Source of the DNA: Euphorbia lathyris
Taxonomy: Eukaryota > Streptophyta > Magnoliopsida > Malpighiales > Euphorbiaceae
Length of the DNA: 64,000 nt
Reading direction: 5' to 3'
Assembly (NCBI RefSeq): GCF_963576675.1
Contig: NC_088918.1
Location: forward strand, 39,837,501-39,901,500
The notes below the pieces were generated by a model, which had not been told where the DNA came from, ran no database searches, and was given only the letters and a program-made list of their open reading frames with translations. Each line of letters starts with the position of its first letter. Positions within the stretch are counted from its first letter, which is position 1. Shown in pieces: positions 45,763-56,230 of the stretch. Position numbers and translations under genes: made by a program.

Positions 45763-48700
45763 TCAAGCCACAACTACTATAATGACAATCAGCAGAATGA
45801 TCCCAAATATCACAAGGAGCAAACACATCTGCATCAGCATCAGCATCAGAGAGATTCTATGTCAATTCCTTTTTTCCATAATCCAACACCACAAGTAAAG
45901 TAGAGACAAAGTACATCCCAAAACATGATCAGTTATGTATGTGAACCAAATGCCCATGAACAGGTCAACAGAATATGTGATAGAGAATGGGCTAACAGGA
46001 ATAAGGATAATATGAAAATCAATGGGAACCTGGTTATTTCAGTAAAGAGGGAATTCTAAATTCCTGCTGGGTTGAGTTCATCTCAGCTCAATACTATCTT
46101 GTTCCTTTCTTTAATTTTCAAAGAGTTTCTTAATCAAATAGTCTATTTTTCTCTTATCTGCTTTCCTGTTTCTATCAGTATGGAAGCAGTAATCAATAAC
46201 AAAATTCAATCATCTAGTTAAGTTCATATCAAAATATGATATTCAGAACTTGGCCATGTTATATTCCCTCATTGAGTTAATTTTTTCAACATGAGCACAT
46301 ACGTTAGGGCTTCACTTTTAAACTTTTGAAGCTTCCAGAAGGTTGAAACATCTTAGACACCAAAGTTAATCTAAACAAAAACTGTGAAGAAAGCAAGCTA
46401 AACCTATCACAACTCGTGGTAGTATCTATAAACAAAAATCAAAGGCATTGAAGAGGAAAAAAAGAAATACAATTTAAATGGAACAAGTAAAATCCATTGG
46501 TTTCCACATCACATTTATCCCTTTAGTTCAATTCAAATTCATTTAAGAAACGCCTTTTAAGTTTTAAATATAACTTACTGTCAATCCCAACAAGCACAAC
46601 TAAATTTAAGCATCAGCATATGTCTCCACTATCATTTCATAATGGAGAGAAATTAAACCAAACAAGTATTGCAGTAATCAAACTTTACCAGGGATGAACT
46701 CGATTTTTGGATCTTGGAAGCTTTTGCAAGATGGGTTGTACCTTGAGCAGTTGCAGCATGGGAGTGCTCAACGTTTGAACCAATATCATCTGCAATGTGA
46801 ACTCTTTTAGATTGTGTGCAAAAGGGAACACATTTTAAGAAACCCAAGAGGTAGAAATTTTGACATTATGCTATGTGGACATAAAGATTCATCTTACCAA
46901 TCATTACGCCTTGCTCATGTACCAAGACAGCTAAGTCTTTGAAAATTTCATTAACTTCATTAATTTGTTGTTGAACTTCTTTAATCCCCTGATCTCTTTC
47001 TTCAATAATAGCTTCATTGAATGCAATTTCATTGTCCACAAATACAACTTCTTGTCTGCATAAAAACAGACAATTGAAACTATTGTAGCCAGTCCAAGTC
47101 CTAATGGTTATTTTTATTTACTCTGGAATGGAAATTTCACTTTTGAAATAAGCATATATGTGAAACCCTTCTCCAAAGAAAAAGGGGAAAAAAGTATTCA
47201 TGTTACATCAGTAGCTAGTTCACATCGTTTAACACTTACACTACCATTCCACAACATCGAATGAGTAACACATTTAACATCCACTCCATGCAACAAGAAT
47301 AAATGCTAACAATCCATTGGAAGCTACCATAGAGAAGCAATTTGCAAGTTAGCAGGAAATAAAGGACAATAGAAAATTCTCACCTTCTAGATTCTAGAAG
47401 AAGAGATTGTTGCAGAGAACTTTTAGATGATCTTACATCAGGATCATGGGTATCATAGCTGCACAACATTTTCCCCGATATTAGCTTAATAATCAGATGA
47501 AATCACGGATTGAATTTTTTTTTTTTTTTTTTTTGACAATATATTAGTTCTGGCAAAGCTTTTAATCAAGTGTACAGTTAAATCCAGTAATACCCGCAGA
47601 CCCCAGATCCAAGGGCCATAACGAATTCCCAGCTTTTGTGCTGCATGTCACTGATTAATGCAACAGAAAAAGGCTTTTCTACAATACCAAAATTTGACAA
47701 CAATTTCTTATTGCAGAACTGCAAAAAAACATGAGCTACCAGTTCAAAAAACAATGATTGGTCATTGGTATCGCTTAGGTTTAGGTCAATTGGTATATCT
47801 TTGACGAGCTTTGAGGTCCAGAACTAAGAACCTAGCTTCTTCATTCAGTGATTGCCTTCTCAATGTGGCAAGTGTTAGTATAATCCTATATGGTACCATT
47901 TACTCGGGCATTATGCAAAGACTACACAAATAAAGGTACATAATAACTGACCAAATTCAGCAAACACATAGTTAAGGTACAGTATAGTATATGGCAACAG
48001 TTACCTGGATGGAAGAACTTCTTTGGGAATAAAAGGAGCATAGGTTGTTTCCCTCTCAGCAGCAAGCCTTTGGGCCTTCTGAAATTCATTAAGAGCTGCC
48101 CTGAACTCCTTTGCAAGTTTAGCATCATTGATCTTTTTGGCAGGCTGCAGCCAAGGGAAGAAATTTTCAATACCTTAGAATCTATCCAACCCCCACTACC
48201 TTTGACAACCACAATGAACATATATAGAAAGATCTTTCCTTCAGGATGTTATTGGCAAGAGAGAATGCAATATCTAGAAGCAGCAAACAGGAAGGAACTG
48301 GCTTTCAGAAAGACCTGAACTTACTAAAAGTAATAAAAGTAATAAACAAACGGGGAGAAATAATCTTATCCCAGTCTACATTCAACGAGTCATCCTAAAA
48401 ATGAGTTCTGAATTGAAAGAGAAATACTGAACCCTGATCATGCCATAGTTCTAAATGTTTCTGTAGGTACAACAAAACCCATACTTTCAAATGTCCAATG
48501 CCAAAGGTTAGGAAATAGAATTTCCAGTCAGGCCACCAGGAAAAAGAAGATAATAATCAGACAAAACAATGGAAAATTCAGGGTGTTTTAAGTGAAAAAA
48601 TAAAAATTGCAGTATATGTATATTAGACAAACCATTTTAACCTAAATTGTGTAAAGTTTTCTAGCAGCTAGGCTAATCACTCAACTAATTAATATCTAGA

Positions 48701-49200
48701 ACATATTCCCAATAAATCAAAGTGTTAGAATGGTACAGAATATAGAAGCAAGCACTTACGCTAACTTCTTCATAATGATCGGTTTCACTGGCTTCCCTAA
48801 GCTTGGCAGAAGTATCTTTGACCAGATCACCAATACGTTGTCTAGTCTTATGTCTGCAAAATGAAGTGAAGGCCGTGTAAGGAGCAAAGTGGGTAAAAGT
48901 CAGCAGGCACTCGCACTCCAATTATAGCACAAGAAACAACAGCAGCAGCAGCAGAAGAAGAAGAAGCAATTGCAACATAGAAAAGTAGAGTAGTTATATA
49001 ATAATGATTGGAATACTTAACAACTTATCCCTCATATCGAGGGTGTCTTTGGGAGTTCCGAGGGAATTGACGAGACGGTTGAAGGAGTAAACGGCGGTGT
49101 TGATTTGGAAAATACCAGCGGCAACAGCTTGAGAAGGATCTCGAATTGGCGGCTTCTTTTGAAGGAAAGGCCTTCCAGCCTCAAGATCTTGAAAGCTCAT
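45763..49200 (-). CDS. SYP22: Syntaxin of plants 2 group (Qa-SNARE, SYP22/VAM3-like)
   Basis: Seven exons: 49200-49022, 48853-48760, 48144-48005, 47458-47384, 47055-46898, 46789-46689 and 45828-45763. They join in frame to 270 residues, close to the family's usual 268. [11 protein letters not shown] and [20 protein letters not shown] open the Habc domain, [20 protein letters not shown] follows, and the SNARE motif is at about 174-236 ([20 protein letters not shown], with the zero-layer Gln at about 211 in LVHEQG). The tail anchor [20 protein letters not shown] is at 250-270. As a t-SNARE of prevacuolar and vacuolar membranes it would pair with VTI1, SYP5 and VAMP7 partners (family knowledge). 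Intron 1 has CAG/GAA runs near 48938-48966. Confidence 0.93.
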
Positions 49201-49450
49201 GGCTGGCGATGATTGCGGTTAAAGAAACAAGTAATTGTGTATGTGAAAATTGAAATTAAGGATTTTTGTTGTTCGTTGGTAGAATTAGTAAGTGGACAAG
49301 GTAAGATAAAATTGGTGATGCAGAGGGAGAGAGAGACAAGAAGAGGAATTGGAATGGAAGTTTGGTTGAAGATGTAGCTGTTGGTGTACCGTCCAAGTCA
49401 AAATGAGGAAGAAGCTTCTTGCTGGGCCCCATTGAGTTTTAGATTTTGGA
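49201..49450 (-). promoter_or_regulatory. SYP22 5' UTR/promoter side
   Basis: Upstream sequence on the minus strand up to the flanking repeat at 49451. The unclassified element begins only about 250 bp from the start codon. No defined promoter element is claimed. Confidence 0.4.
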
Positions 49451-49570
49451 GTTAACATGAGAGGTGTGTGTTGTCTTCAAAAGGTGTTGTTAAATCCAAC
49501 CCCAAATTCCTACCCATAGTCTTGTAAAAGGACAAAAATGTCCTTTTATGGGTTTTGGGAGGGGAATTTC

Positions 49571-49773
49571 TAATTTTTTTGTCAATCCGATAAGCGGGTG
49601 TGTGGATATCACGCCTCACCGCGTGGTCGGACGTGATATACACACGCCTCACCGCATGGTCGGACGTGATAGCCCCACGTCTCACCGCAAGGTCGGGCAG
49701 TTGTCTATCACGTCCGACCACGCGGTGAGGCGTGATATCCACACGCCCGCGTGTCGGATTGGCAAAAAAAATT
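49571..49773. repeat. Hairpin with about 67-bp arms in the left array
   Basis: 49571-49638 and 49706-49773 are inverted copies of each other with only a few mismatches (for example GATATCACGCCTCACCGCG against CGCGGTGAGGCGTGATATC). The loop of about 67 bp contains two further units of the 33-bp repeat. Confidence 0.85.
49588..49752. repeat. Left 33-bp tandem array, five units
   Basis: Units start at 49588, 49621, 49654, 49687 and 49720. The second and third are clearest: GCGTGGTCGGACGTGATATA and GCATGGTCGGACGTGATAGC, each followed by a CACGYCTCACC ending. The last two units are inverted relative to the first ones. Confidence 0.8.
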
Positions 49774-49784
49774 AGCTTTTTAAC

Positions 49785-49870
49785 CCCGTAAATAGTTCGT
49801 TAAACCCGTAAATAGGCCGTTAAACCCGTAAATAGGCCGTGAAACCCGTAAATAGGCCGTTAAGCCCGTA
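49785..49870. repeat. 20-bp tandem array
   Basis: Unit CCCGTAAATAGGCCGTTAAA, four full copies and a partial one, directly inside the left 33-bp array. Confidence 0.9.
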
Positions 49871-50017
49871 ACTATAGAATTGTACGTAACAAATAAAATT
49901 TAAAAACATAAAAATTAAAATAAACATTAATAAACATAAACATTTATAAACGTAAAAGAGTAAATATAATATATACAACAAAAAGTGTTAAAATGTATGA
50001 ATTTCTACAACAAAAAT

Positions 50018-51081
50018 TCAACTCGCCCGACGCCACGCATCCATAAACTCATCCATCTCCCTCTTAACGCGTGGAACATCCTCGTCAGATCGGTGGGTCG
50101 GCTGTCTCCCCGGGGTCAGCTGCTCATCGCTCTCCTCAACCTCGCGATCATGTGCAACTGCAGACTGTCGCACTGCCTGGGCTGCCACATCTAGGTAGTC
50201 CTGAAAAGAATCGCTATCAGGCTCTCTATCCTCAAAATCAGTCGCCCCCTCTGATCCATGAATATTGGGCTGATCCGCAATCGGCCCCCTCCTCACCTGC
50301 TCCGTCGCAGCCCCTCTCCGCCTACGACCAGATATATCAATACCACGCAATCTCGTATGCCGTGGTGTATCATCCTCGTCGTCCATATCTAGACGACGAG
50401 CAGATGACGGGATGGATTTCCCATCCTTAGTAGGCCGCTCCGTCTACAAAAAAAAAAATTACACTAAATTAATAAAATTGTAAATAATGTAAATTATACT
50501 AAATTTATAAAATTATGCTAAAATACTACTAAATTAATATAAATGATAATAATAAATTACACTAAATTAATAAAATTATGATAAATTATACTAAAGTTAT
50601 ACTCAATTTATAATAAATTATACTAAAATATACCTAAATTTATAAAATTACCCTAAATCAATAAAATTATAAAAATCATGCTAAAACTATACTAAATTTA
50701 TACTAAAATTATAAAATTACACTAAATAACTAAAATGTTAAATAATATATTTTTTTATAAAAAAACAACGTGGGGCGTAAGGGAATCACGCCCGAACCAC
50801 TGGGCGGGCGTATAAACATCATGCCATATCAGTGGTTCGGGTGTATGAGTATCACGCCCTACCACTGGTACGGGCATGTGGCTATCGCGCCCGCACCACT
50901 GGTCGGGCGTGATACTCATACGCCCGAACTGCAGATCGGGCGTGATTCTCATACGTCCGACTGCGTTTCCGGCGATTTTTTTCAAACAACCAACAGATTC
51001 AATTCGATCTAAAAATCAACGAAATAAAACGGTAAATCTTACCATTTTAGCTTTTCCTTTACGGTTTGTATCACCATCCAT
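50018..51081 (-). CDS. Two-exon gene of unknown function inside the element
   Basis: Exon 1 is 51081-51043 (MDGDTNRKGKAKM, donor ATG then GTAAGATT). Exon 2 is 50443-50018 (acceptor TTTTGTAG, then TERPTKDGKSIPSSARR). Splicing keeps the frame and gives 154 residues. The protein is highly charged: a basic start, a DDEDDTPRH acidic patch, GRRRRGAA, an acidic middle (DFEDREPDSDSFQDYLD), an EVEESDEQ patch, and a VKREMDEFMDAWRRAS end. I see no membrane segment, zinc ligands or catalytic motif. The 599-bp intron (50444-51042) holds the right 33-bp array and an AT-rich 'actaaatt' stretch. It could be an accessory transposition protein or a captured gene; I do not recognise it. Confidence 0.6.
50450..50760. 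repeat. AT-rich 'actaaattaataaaatt' stretch
   Basis: Degenerate words such as 'aattacactaaattaataaaatt' are repeated many times in the intron of the element's gene. Confidence 0.7.
50773..50970. repeat. Right 33-bp tandem array, six units
   Basis: Units begin with GGGCGT or a close variant at 50773, 50806, 50839, 50872, 50905 and 50938. Shared core is close to ATCACGCCCGACCACTGGT. Because 33 is a multiple of three and the unit is partly self-complementary, both strands stay open with an 11-residue period, but codon use gives no reason to call it coding. Confidence 0.85.
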
Positions 51082-51290
51082 GATTCAGTTCACTAATTTG
51101 TCTGGATTTGAGCAAAAATCGTATAGGGTTCTTGAGAGGTTTTGAGTTTTTTCAAATTTAGTGCAAAGGGTAGTTCGGTCTATTCCAGGGGCTAGAAGTA
51201 TAAATTAGTGGCTGGGTTTAGTAACCCACTTTCCAAATTGATGAAGGTGTTAACATGAGAGATCCCCCAGCTAAGGCTGAGTATGGATCT

Positions 51291-51590
51291 TCGAGATTCT
51301 TGAATCGGACCGAATATCCGAAATAAAAGATTCAAAATTGAATTGAATTATTGACTTTTTTATAAGACTGAACTATTGTACCGTTGACTTAATTAGATAC
51401 AATTCTGAAGATTTTTAAATCCCTAATGTTACTGAGTAAACATGTTGGAGATTCTAGAACCGGACCGAATATCTCACAAAAAAAGATTCAAAACCGGATT
51501 GAACCGTTGACTTTTTCATTAGAACCGAACCGAATTGTACTGTTGTCTTTAGTACATACAATTCTGGAGATTTTCAAATCTCTAAATTGT
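51291..51590. repeat. Diverged direct repeat, about 155-bp unit
   Basis: 51291-51430 and 51446-51590 share 'gagattctNgaaNcggaccg' and then 'attcaaaa.cNgattgaa.c'. Part of the AT-rich intergenic region between the unclassified element and the SIRE LTR. No gene is seen from 51262 to 52013. Confidence 0.6.
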
Positions 51591-52013
51591 ACCAAACTGT
51601 ATTCACACCTATTCGAGAGCAATCATAACATTTCCAACACTAACCAGCTATTTAACATTTAAAAGAATTTTACTGTGATTCTTTGCCTTTGGAGCCACAC
51701 CTTCGTGACAAATTTGAAAAACTAACTTTGTTTAGAACAAAAATTAAAAGTTAATATATGTTAATTGAAGATTGGTTTGAGTGTCTCCAAATCAGAGGTT
51801 TTTCTTTATAAAACATCCAGAAATATTTGTTAGGCTTGAGTAACGTGTTTTATCGCATCTTCTTAGTCATTCCAGATGTATTTACTAAGTCCTTGAAAAC
51901 TCTTCCATTTTGTTTAGGATATTTTAATCATATTCTGATTAGCATTCTATGAACGATGTAATCACTTCTGTATTAAAGGATTTTATCCTCTTTAGGATTT
52001 TATCCTTAGCATG

Positions 52014-53354
52014 TGTTGAAACACCTTTCCACATAATTTTGATTTGATAAAATTGTTTAAGTATAATTGAAATACATATTCTAAACACACTAAGTTTAAA
52101 TGCTTTGATTTATTATACTAATGTGTTTGTTCAATGTTGAGTTAAAATTGTTTATAAGACACAAGAATTAAAAGGCTCAAGTCCAATACGAAAGTCAAGG
52201 CCCAAGTCAAACAACTCAATGCAACTCGGCCCGCGTTTGTTGAAACGTTGTCGCTTTGGACAAAACGCAACTCAGCAAGAGAAGGATCTAGAAGACCTTC
52301 GGGAACAACTTCAAGATGAAGCTGCTGAGTAGACTCGACAAAGCGTACAAGACAGCAGCTGGCTAATGAAAACTTTCAGACAAAGTATTTCTACTTTGGG
52401 TAAAGTTCAGACGACACAGTATGCTGTCTAGTTGACTTTACCATAAAAGGAGAGACAGTCTGCTGAGCTGACCGAGGACAGAAGATACACAAATCTGATT
52501 GGCCGAGAGCTCTGAGCAAGTCAGGATGACAACGACAGGAAGCCGTTTCCCTCCAACGGTTATTTCGAAATTCGAAATGACCGATGCCCAAACGTCTCTA
52601 TAAATAGTGCCATCGGAAGCTTCATTCAACAATAGAACTTGATCAAGCCATTACGCTGACCAAATTCCTACACAAGTTCTGCAAGCAAAGAAGCAAAGCA
52701 AATCTTACACTACATTTCATATATTTGTGTAAAAGTCTAGAGTGATTATTTCAATCGTCTAAAGTGTCTTAGCAAATCATTGTATAGGACAAACACTTAT
52801 CATTTCTAGAGATAGAAAGGAGAGGCTGAGTACTCGGTTATAGTACTCAGCGTGAGATTAGAATTGAGTAGAGGTATAGAGGAAGGTACTCTTGTTATAC
52901 TCAGTTGCTAAGATTGTAAAAGGTTTGAGGCTCTACCTTTAAAGAGCTCATTAGAGGATTCGAAATCTCGGAACGTGTTCCGGGGACAAGACGTAGGCTT
53001 AGAAGAAGCCGAACCTGGATAAATCTGCTAAGTAAAGTATTTCTTACCTTTAACTCCTTATATATACTGCTTACTTAAAATAACCAAAAACTGACCAAGT
53101 AAAGAGGTCAAGTTGAGTTGTGCGTGTTGAACATCTGAGCTCAGGAATAGACTCTAAGTGCTATCTCCTGACTCAAGCTAAGAAACTGACCTAGTCACCA
53201 GTTGACTAAGCCAGTATCTTGCTGTTTACTCAGCGCCGCTGTTAAAACCATTTTCCTTAGAAAAAGAAGTCTGCCCTAATTGCGAAAAAAGTTTAAATAG
53301 TTCCTAACCCCCCCCCCATTGGAACTATACTTGCAACCTTATAAGGGACCAACA
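52014..53354 (+). mobile_element. Solo LTR of a SIRE-type copia family
   Basis: Starts TGTTGAAACACC and ends GGACCAACA. GCATG flanks both sides (52009-52013 and 53355-53359). A TATA box CTATAAATAG is at 52598-52607. It is nearly identical to the LTRs of the element that begins at 53410. The exact duplication around a single LTR marks it as a separate insertion, reduced by LTR-LTR recombination, and not as the 5' LTR of the neighbour. Confidence 0.85.
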
Positions 53355-53409
53355 GCATGGAGTATAAAAGACCGGTCTTATTCCAATTAGGACTCCATAT
53401 CTCTTACAT

Positions 53410-54423
53410 AAAGCGTACAAGACAGCAGCTGGCTAATGAAAACTTCCAGACAAAGTATTTCTACTTTGGGTAAAGTTCAGACGACACAGTATGCTGTCTA
53501 GTTGACTTTACCATAAAAGGAGAGACAGTCTGCTGAGCTGACCGAGGACAAAAGATACACAAATCTGATTGGCCGAGAGCTCTGAGCAAGTCAGGATGAC
53601 AACGACAGGAAGCCGTTTCCCTCCAACGGTTATTTCAAAATTCGAAATGACCGATGCCCAGACGTCTCTATAAATAGTGCCATCAGAAGCTTCATTCAAC
53701 AACAGAACTTGATCAAGCCATTACGCTAACCAAATTCCTACACAAGTTCTGCAAGCAAAGAAGCAAAGCAAATCTTACACTACATTTCATATATTTGTGT
53801 AAAAGTCTAGAGTGATTATTTCAATCGTCTAAAGTGTCTTAGCAAATCATTGTATAGGACAAACACTTATCATTTCTAGAGATAGAAATGAGAGGCTGAG
53901 TACTCGGTTATAGTACTCAGCGTGAGATTAGAATTGAGTAGAGGTATAGAGGAAGGTACTCTTGTTATACTCAGTTGCTAAGATTGTAAAAGGTTTGAGG
54001 CTCTACATTTAAAGAGCTCAGTAGAGGATTCGAAATCTCGGAACGTGTTCCGGGGACAGGACGTAGGCTTAGAAGAAGCCGAACCTGGATAAATCTGCTG
54101 AGTAAAGTATTTCTTACCTTTAACTCCTTATATATACTGCTTGCTTAAAATAACCAAAAACTGACCAAGTAAAGAGGTCAAGTTGAGTTGTGCGTGTTGA
54201 ACATCTGAGCTCAGGAATAGACTCTAAGTGCTATCTCCTGACTCAAGCTAAGAAACTGACCTAGTCACCAGTTGACTAAGCCAGTATCTTGCTGTTTACT
54301 CAGCGCCGCTGTTAAAACCTTTTTCCTTAGAAAAAGAAGTCTGCCCTAATTGCGAAAAAAGTTTAAATAGTTCCTAACCCCCCCCCCTTGGAACTATACT
54401 TGCAACCTTACAAGGGACCAACA
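53410..54423 (+). repeat. 5' LTR of the SIRE-type element, truncated
   Basis: Homology to the LTR begins at AAAGCGTACAAG and runs to GGACCAACA. The TATA box CTATAAATAG is at 53668-53677. The first part of the LTR (about 325 bp) is missing. A unique 55-bp stretch (53355-53409) separates it from the solo LTR. Confidence 0.88.
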
Positions 54424-54425
54424 AG

Positions 54426-54437
54426 TGGTATCAAAGC
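54426..54437 (+). promoter_or_regulatory. Primer binding site, tRNA-iMet type
   Basis: TGGTATCAAAGC, two bases after the LTR. One base differs from the usual TGGTATCAGAGC. Confidence 0.8.
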
Positions 54438-54485
54438 CTAAAAGCTCTCTGTAAAAGGTCTAAAAACCTTAAGCTGATCCCTACC

Positions 54486-56225
54486 ATGGGTGAAAACAGT
54501 ACTCGGTTTCTCCCAGGAAACCAAACAACTCAGATACTGCCTGAGGGGCTGTCCATCACTTGGCCTCCCCTATTCTTCGGGTCTAACTATACCTTCTGGA
54601 AGAATAGGATGAAAAACTTCATTCAGGCTACAAACATGAGTGCCTGGCTATCTATAGTTCAAGGCCCATTTGTACCTGTCGAAGTTGTGGCTGGCCTAAC
54701 AGTTGTAAAAGCTGAGGCCAAATGGACAGAGGATGATCTTAAGAAGCTTCAAAATCACGCTTCGTCTATCAATATACTTCACTGTGCGCTCGATGCTGCA
54801 GAATATAATAAAATCTCAGGTTGTGAGTCGGTGCAAGAGATCTGGAAAAAGCTGGAAGTCACCTACGAGGGAACCAATAAAGTAAAGGAGTCCAAGGTGA
54901 ATCAACAGATGAGACTGTACGAGCTGTTCGATATGAACAATGATGAGGGCATTTCAGACATGAATGCAAGGTTTACCAACATCATTAATGAGCTCAAGAG
55001 ACTTGGGAAAATCTTCACTGAGGAAGAACAAGTCAAAAAGATACTCAGGAGTCTTCCTAAAGACTGGCAAGCAAAGAAGACAAATGTTGAGGAAGCTCAG
55101 GATTTAACCACCTACAAATATGACGAACTCATCGGTTCGTTGCTGACCCATGAGATATCCATGAAAAACTTTGAGGTGAAGGAAAAATCTGAAGACAAGA
55201 AGCAGAAATCCCTTATCATGAAAGCTGACTCCACTAACGGGAGCTCAACTAATGATGAGGAGATGGCTATGTTCACAAGGAAGATGAAGAGGCTATTCAA
55301 GAAAAATGACAAATACTCTAAGAAGCCTTACAGAAAGTTTGATAAGTATAAAGCTGACTCAAGCGACAGCAAATACAAAAAGGAAAGCTCAAAGCCCATT
55401 ACATGCTTTGAGTGCCATCAAACTGGCCATATTAAGTCAAGCTGCCCCACACTAAGGAAAGATAAGAAGAGCGACAAAAAGGCAATGGTGGCTACATGGA
55501 GCGACAGTGATGAGTCTTCATCTACAGAAACTGAGGCCACCGAGTCAGTGAAGATATGCTTCATGGCTGACGAACTTGTTGAGCCGTGCGTCTCTGAGCA
55601 TGATGACCTATCCATTGCATCAGATGACGAAGAGCAATCAAATGAGGTAATTACTCTTCCCCAGCTCAGAAACGATATGGTTAATGCCCTGAGTGATCTC
55701 TACACACTTGTCAAGAAGTGTAATAAGAAAGTTAGAGCACTCAGCAGGCGCTGTGACGAAGTGGAAGAGGTCAAACTGAGTGACCTCAGATTCCTTCTTC
55801 AGGACAATTCAACTCTGCATGATAACATGAAGATCATACATAAGTCTGTCTCTGAAGTCCAATCAGTTTCAAAGAAACTGAGAAAGGACGTCACAACTAT
55901 CCAGAACCAACTAAAGGTTCCAAATAAAATAAACATTCCTCTGAGAACTCAGTACCAAGGTACTCAGCAGAGATGGAATCCCCTGCGAAAAGTCCAGTGT
56001 GACTTTTATGGGAAGATAGGACACACCACTAAGGTGTGCTGGCACGCTCAGCACTGGGGTGCTGACAAGTCAGTGAAACATCCTAAACAGAAGGTCAGCT
56101 GTGACTTCTGTGGAAAGAATGGCCATACTGTCCATGTATGTCGCCATAAAATAAAATATGATGCTTTACCTGTTGCACCTAACAAGCAAGGACCCAAAAA
56201 GAATTGGGTACCTAAAAGTAACTAG
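54486..56225 (+). CDS. Copia Gag, SIRE type
   Basis: Open for 579 codons from ATG 54486. The gag core at about residues 20-215 has LFFGSNYTFWKNRMKNFIQA, SVQEIWKKLEVTYEGTNKVK and the UBN2-type RSLPKDWQAKKTNVEEA. A CCHC knuckle CFECHQTGHIKSSC is at about 306. Two more knuckle-like motifs are near the C-terminus: CDFYGKIGHTTKVC (second Cys replaced by Tyr) and CDFCGKNGHTVHVC. Coiled-coil-rich and lysine-rich parts lie between. The gag is long compared with most copia, as in SIRE. It forms the virus-like particle. Stop TAG at 56223-56225. Pol starts 6 bp later in another frame. Confidence 0.88.
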   Translation: MGENSTRFLPGNQTTQILPEGLSITWPPLFFGSNYTFWKNRMKNFIQATNMSAWLSIVQGPFVPVEVVAGLTVVKAEAKWTEDDLKKLQNHASSINILHCALDAAEYNKISGCESVQEIWKKLEVTYEGTNKVKESKVNQQMRLYELFDMNNDEGISDMNARFTNIINELKRLGKIFTEEEQVKKILRSLPKDWQAKKTNVEEAQDLTTYKYDELIGSLLTHEISMKNFEVKEKSEDKKQKSLIMKADSTNGSSTNDEEMAMFTRKMKRLFKKNDKYSKKPYRKFDKYKADSSDSKYKKESSKPITCFECHQTGHIKSSCPTLRKDKKSDKKAMVATWSDSDESSSTETEATESVKICFMADELVEPCVSEHDDLSIASDDEEQSNEVITLPQLRNDMVNALSDLYTLVKKCNKKVRALSRRCDEVEEVKLSDLRFLLQDNSTLHDNMKIIHKSVSEVQSVSKKLRKDVTTIQNQLKVPNKINIPLRTQYQGTQQRWNPLRKVQCDFYGKIGHTTKVCWHAQHWGADKSVKHPKQKVSCDFCGKNGHTVHVCRHKIKYDALPVAPNKQGPKKNWVPKSN

Positions 56226-56230
56226 TTACA

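Larger units (their letters stand above)
49464..51248. mobile_element. Unclassified element with 33-bp subterminal arrays
   Basis: GTTAACATGAGAG occurs at both sides (49451-49463 and 51249-51261), as a target duplication of up to 13 bp. The terminal regions share a weak inverted similarity (left TTGTTAAATCCAACC, right reverse complement TTACTAAACCCAGCC). A 33-bp tandem array lies near each end (49588-49752 and 50773-50970), a 20-bp array at 49785-49870, and a two-exon gene on the minus strand between them. MULE is the closest class by length, duplication and layout, but no transposase is present and the terminal repeats are poor. It inserted between the SNARE promoter and 51262. Confidence 0.65.

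Noticed and set aside
49452..49775. Open frames on both strands with repeated 'RDIHTP' words
   Set aside because: They are reading frames of the 33-bp DNA array. Both strands are open for the same reason, so coding is unlikely.
49588..49870. Regular repeats resembling a CRISPR array
   Set aside because: The repeats are contiguous without unique spacers, and the context is a plant nuclear genome.
52391..53702. Repeated minus-strand 64-codon frames in the SIRE LTRs
   Set aside because: The same frame appears in every LTR copy and lies over the LTR promoter region. It is a by-product of the repeat.
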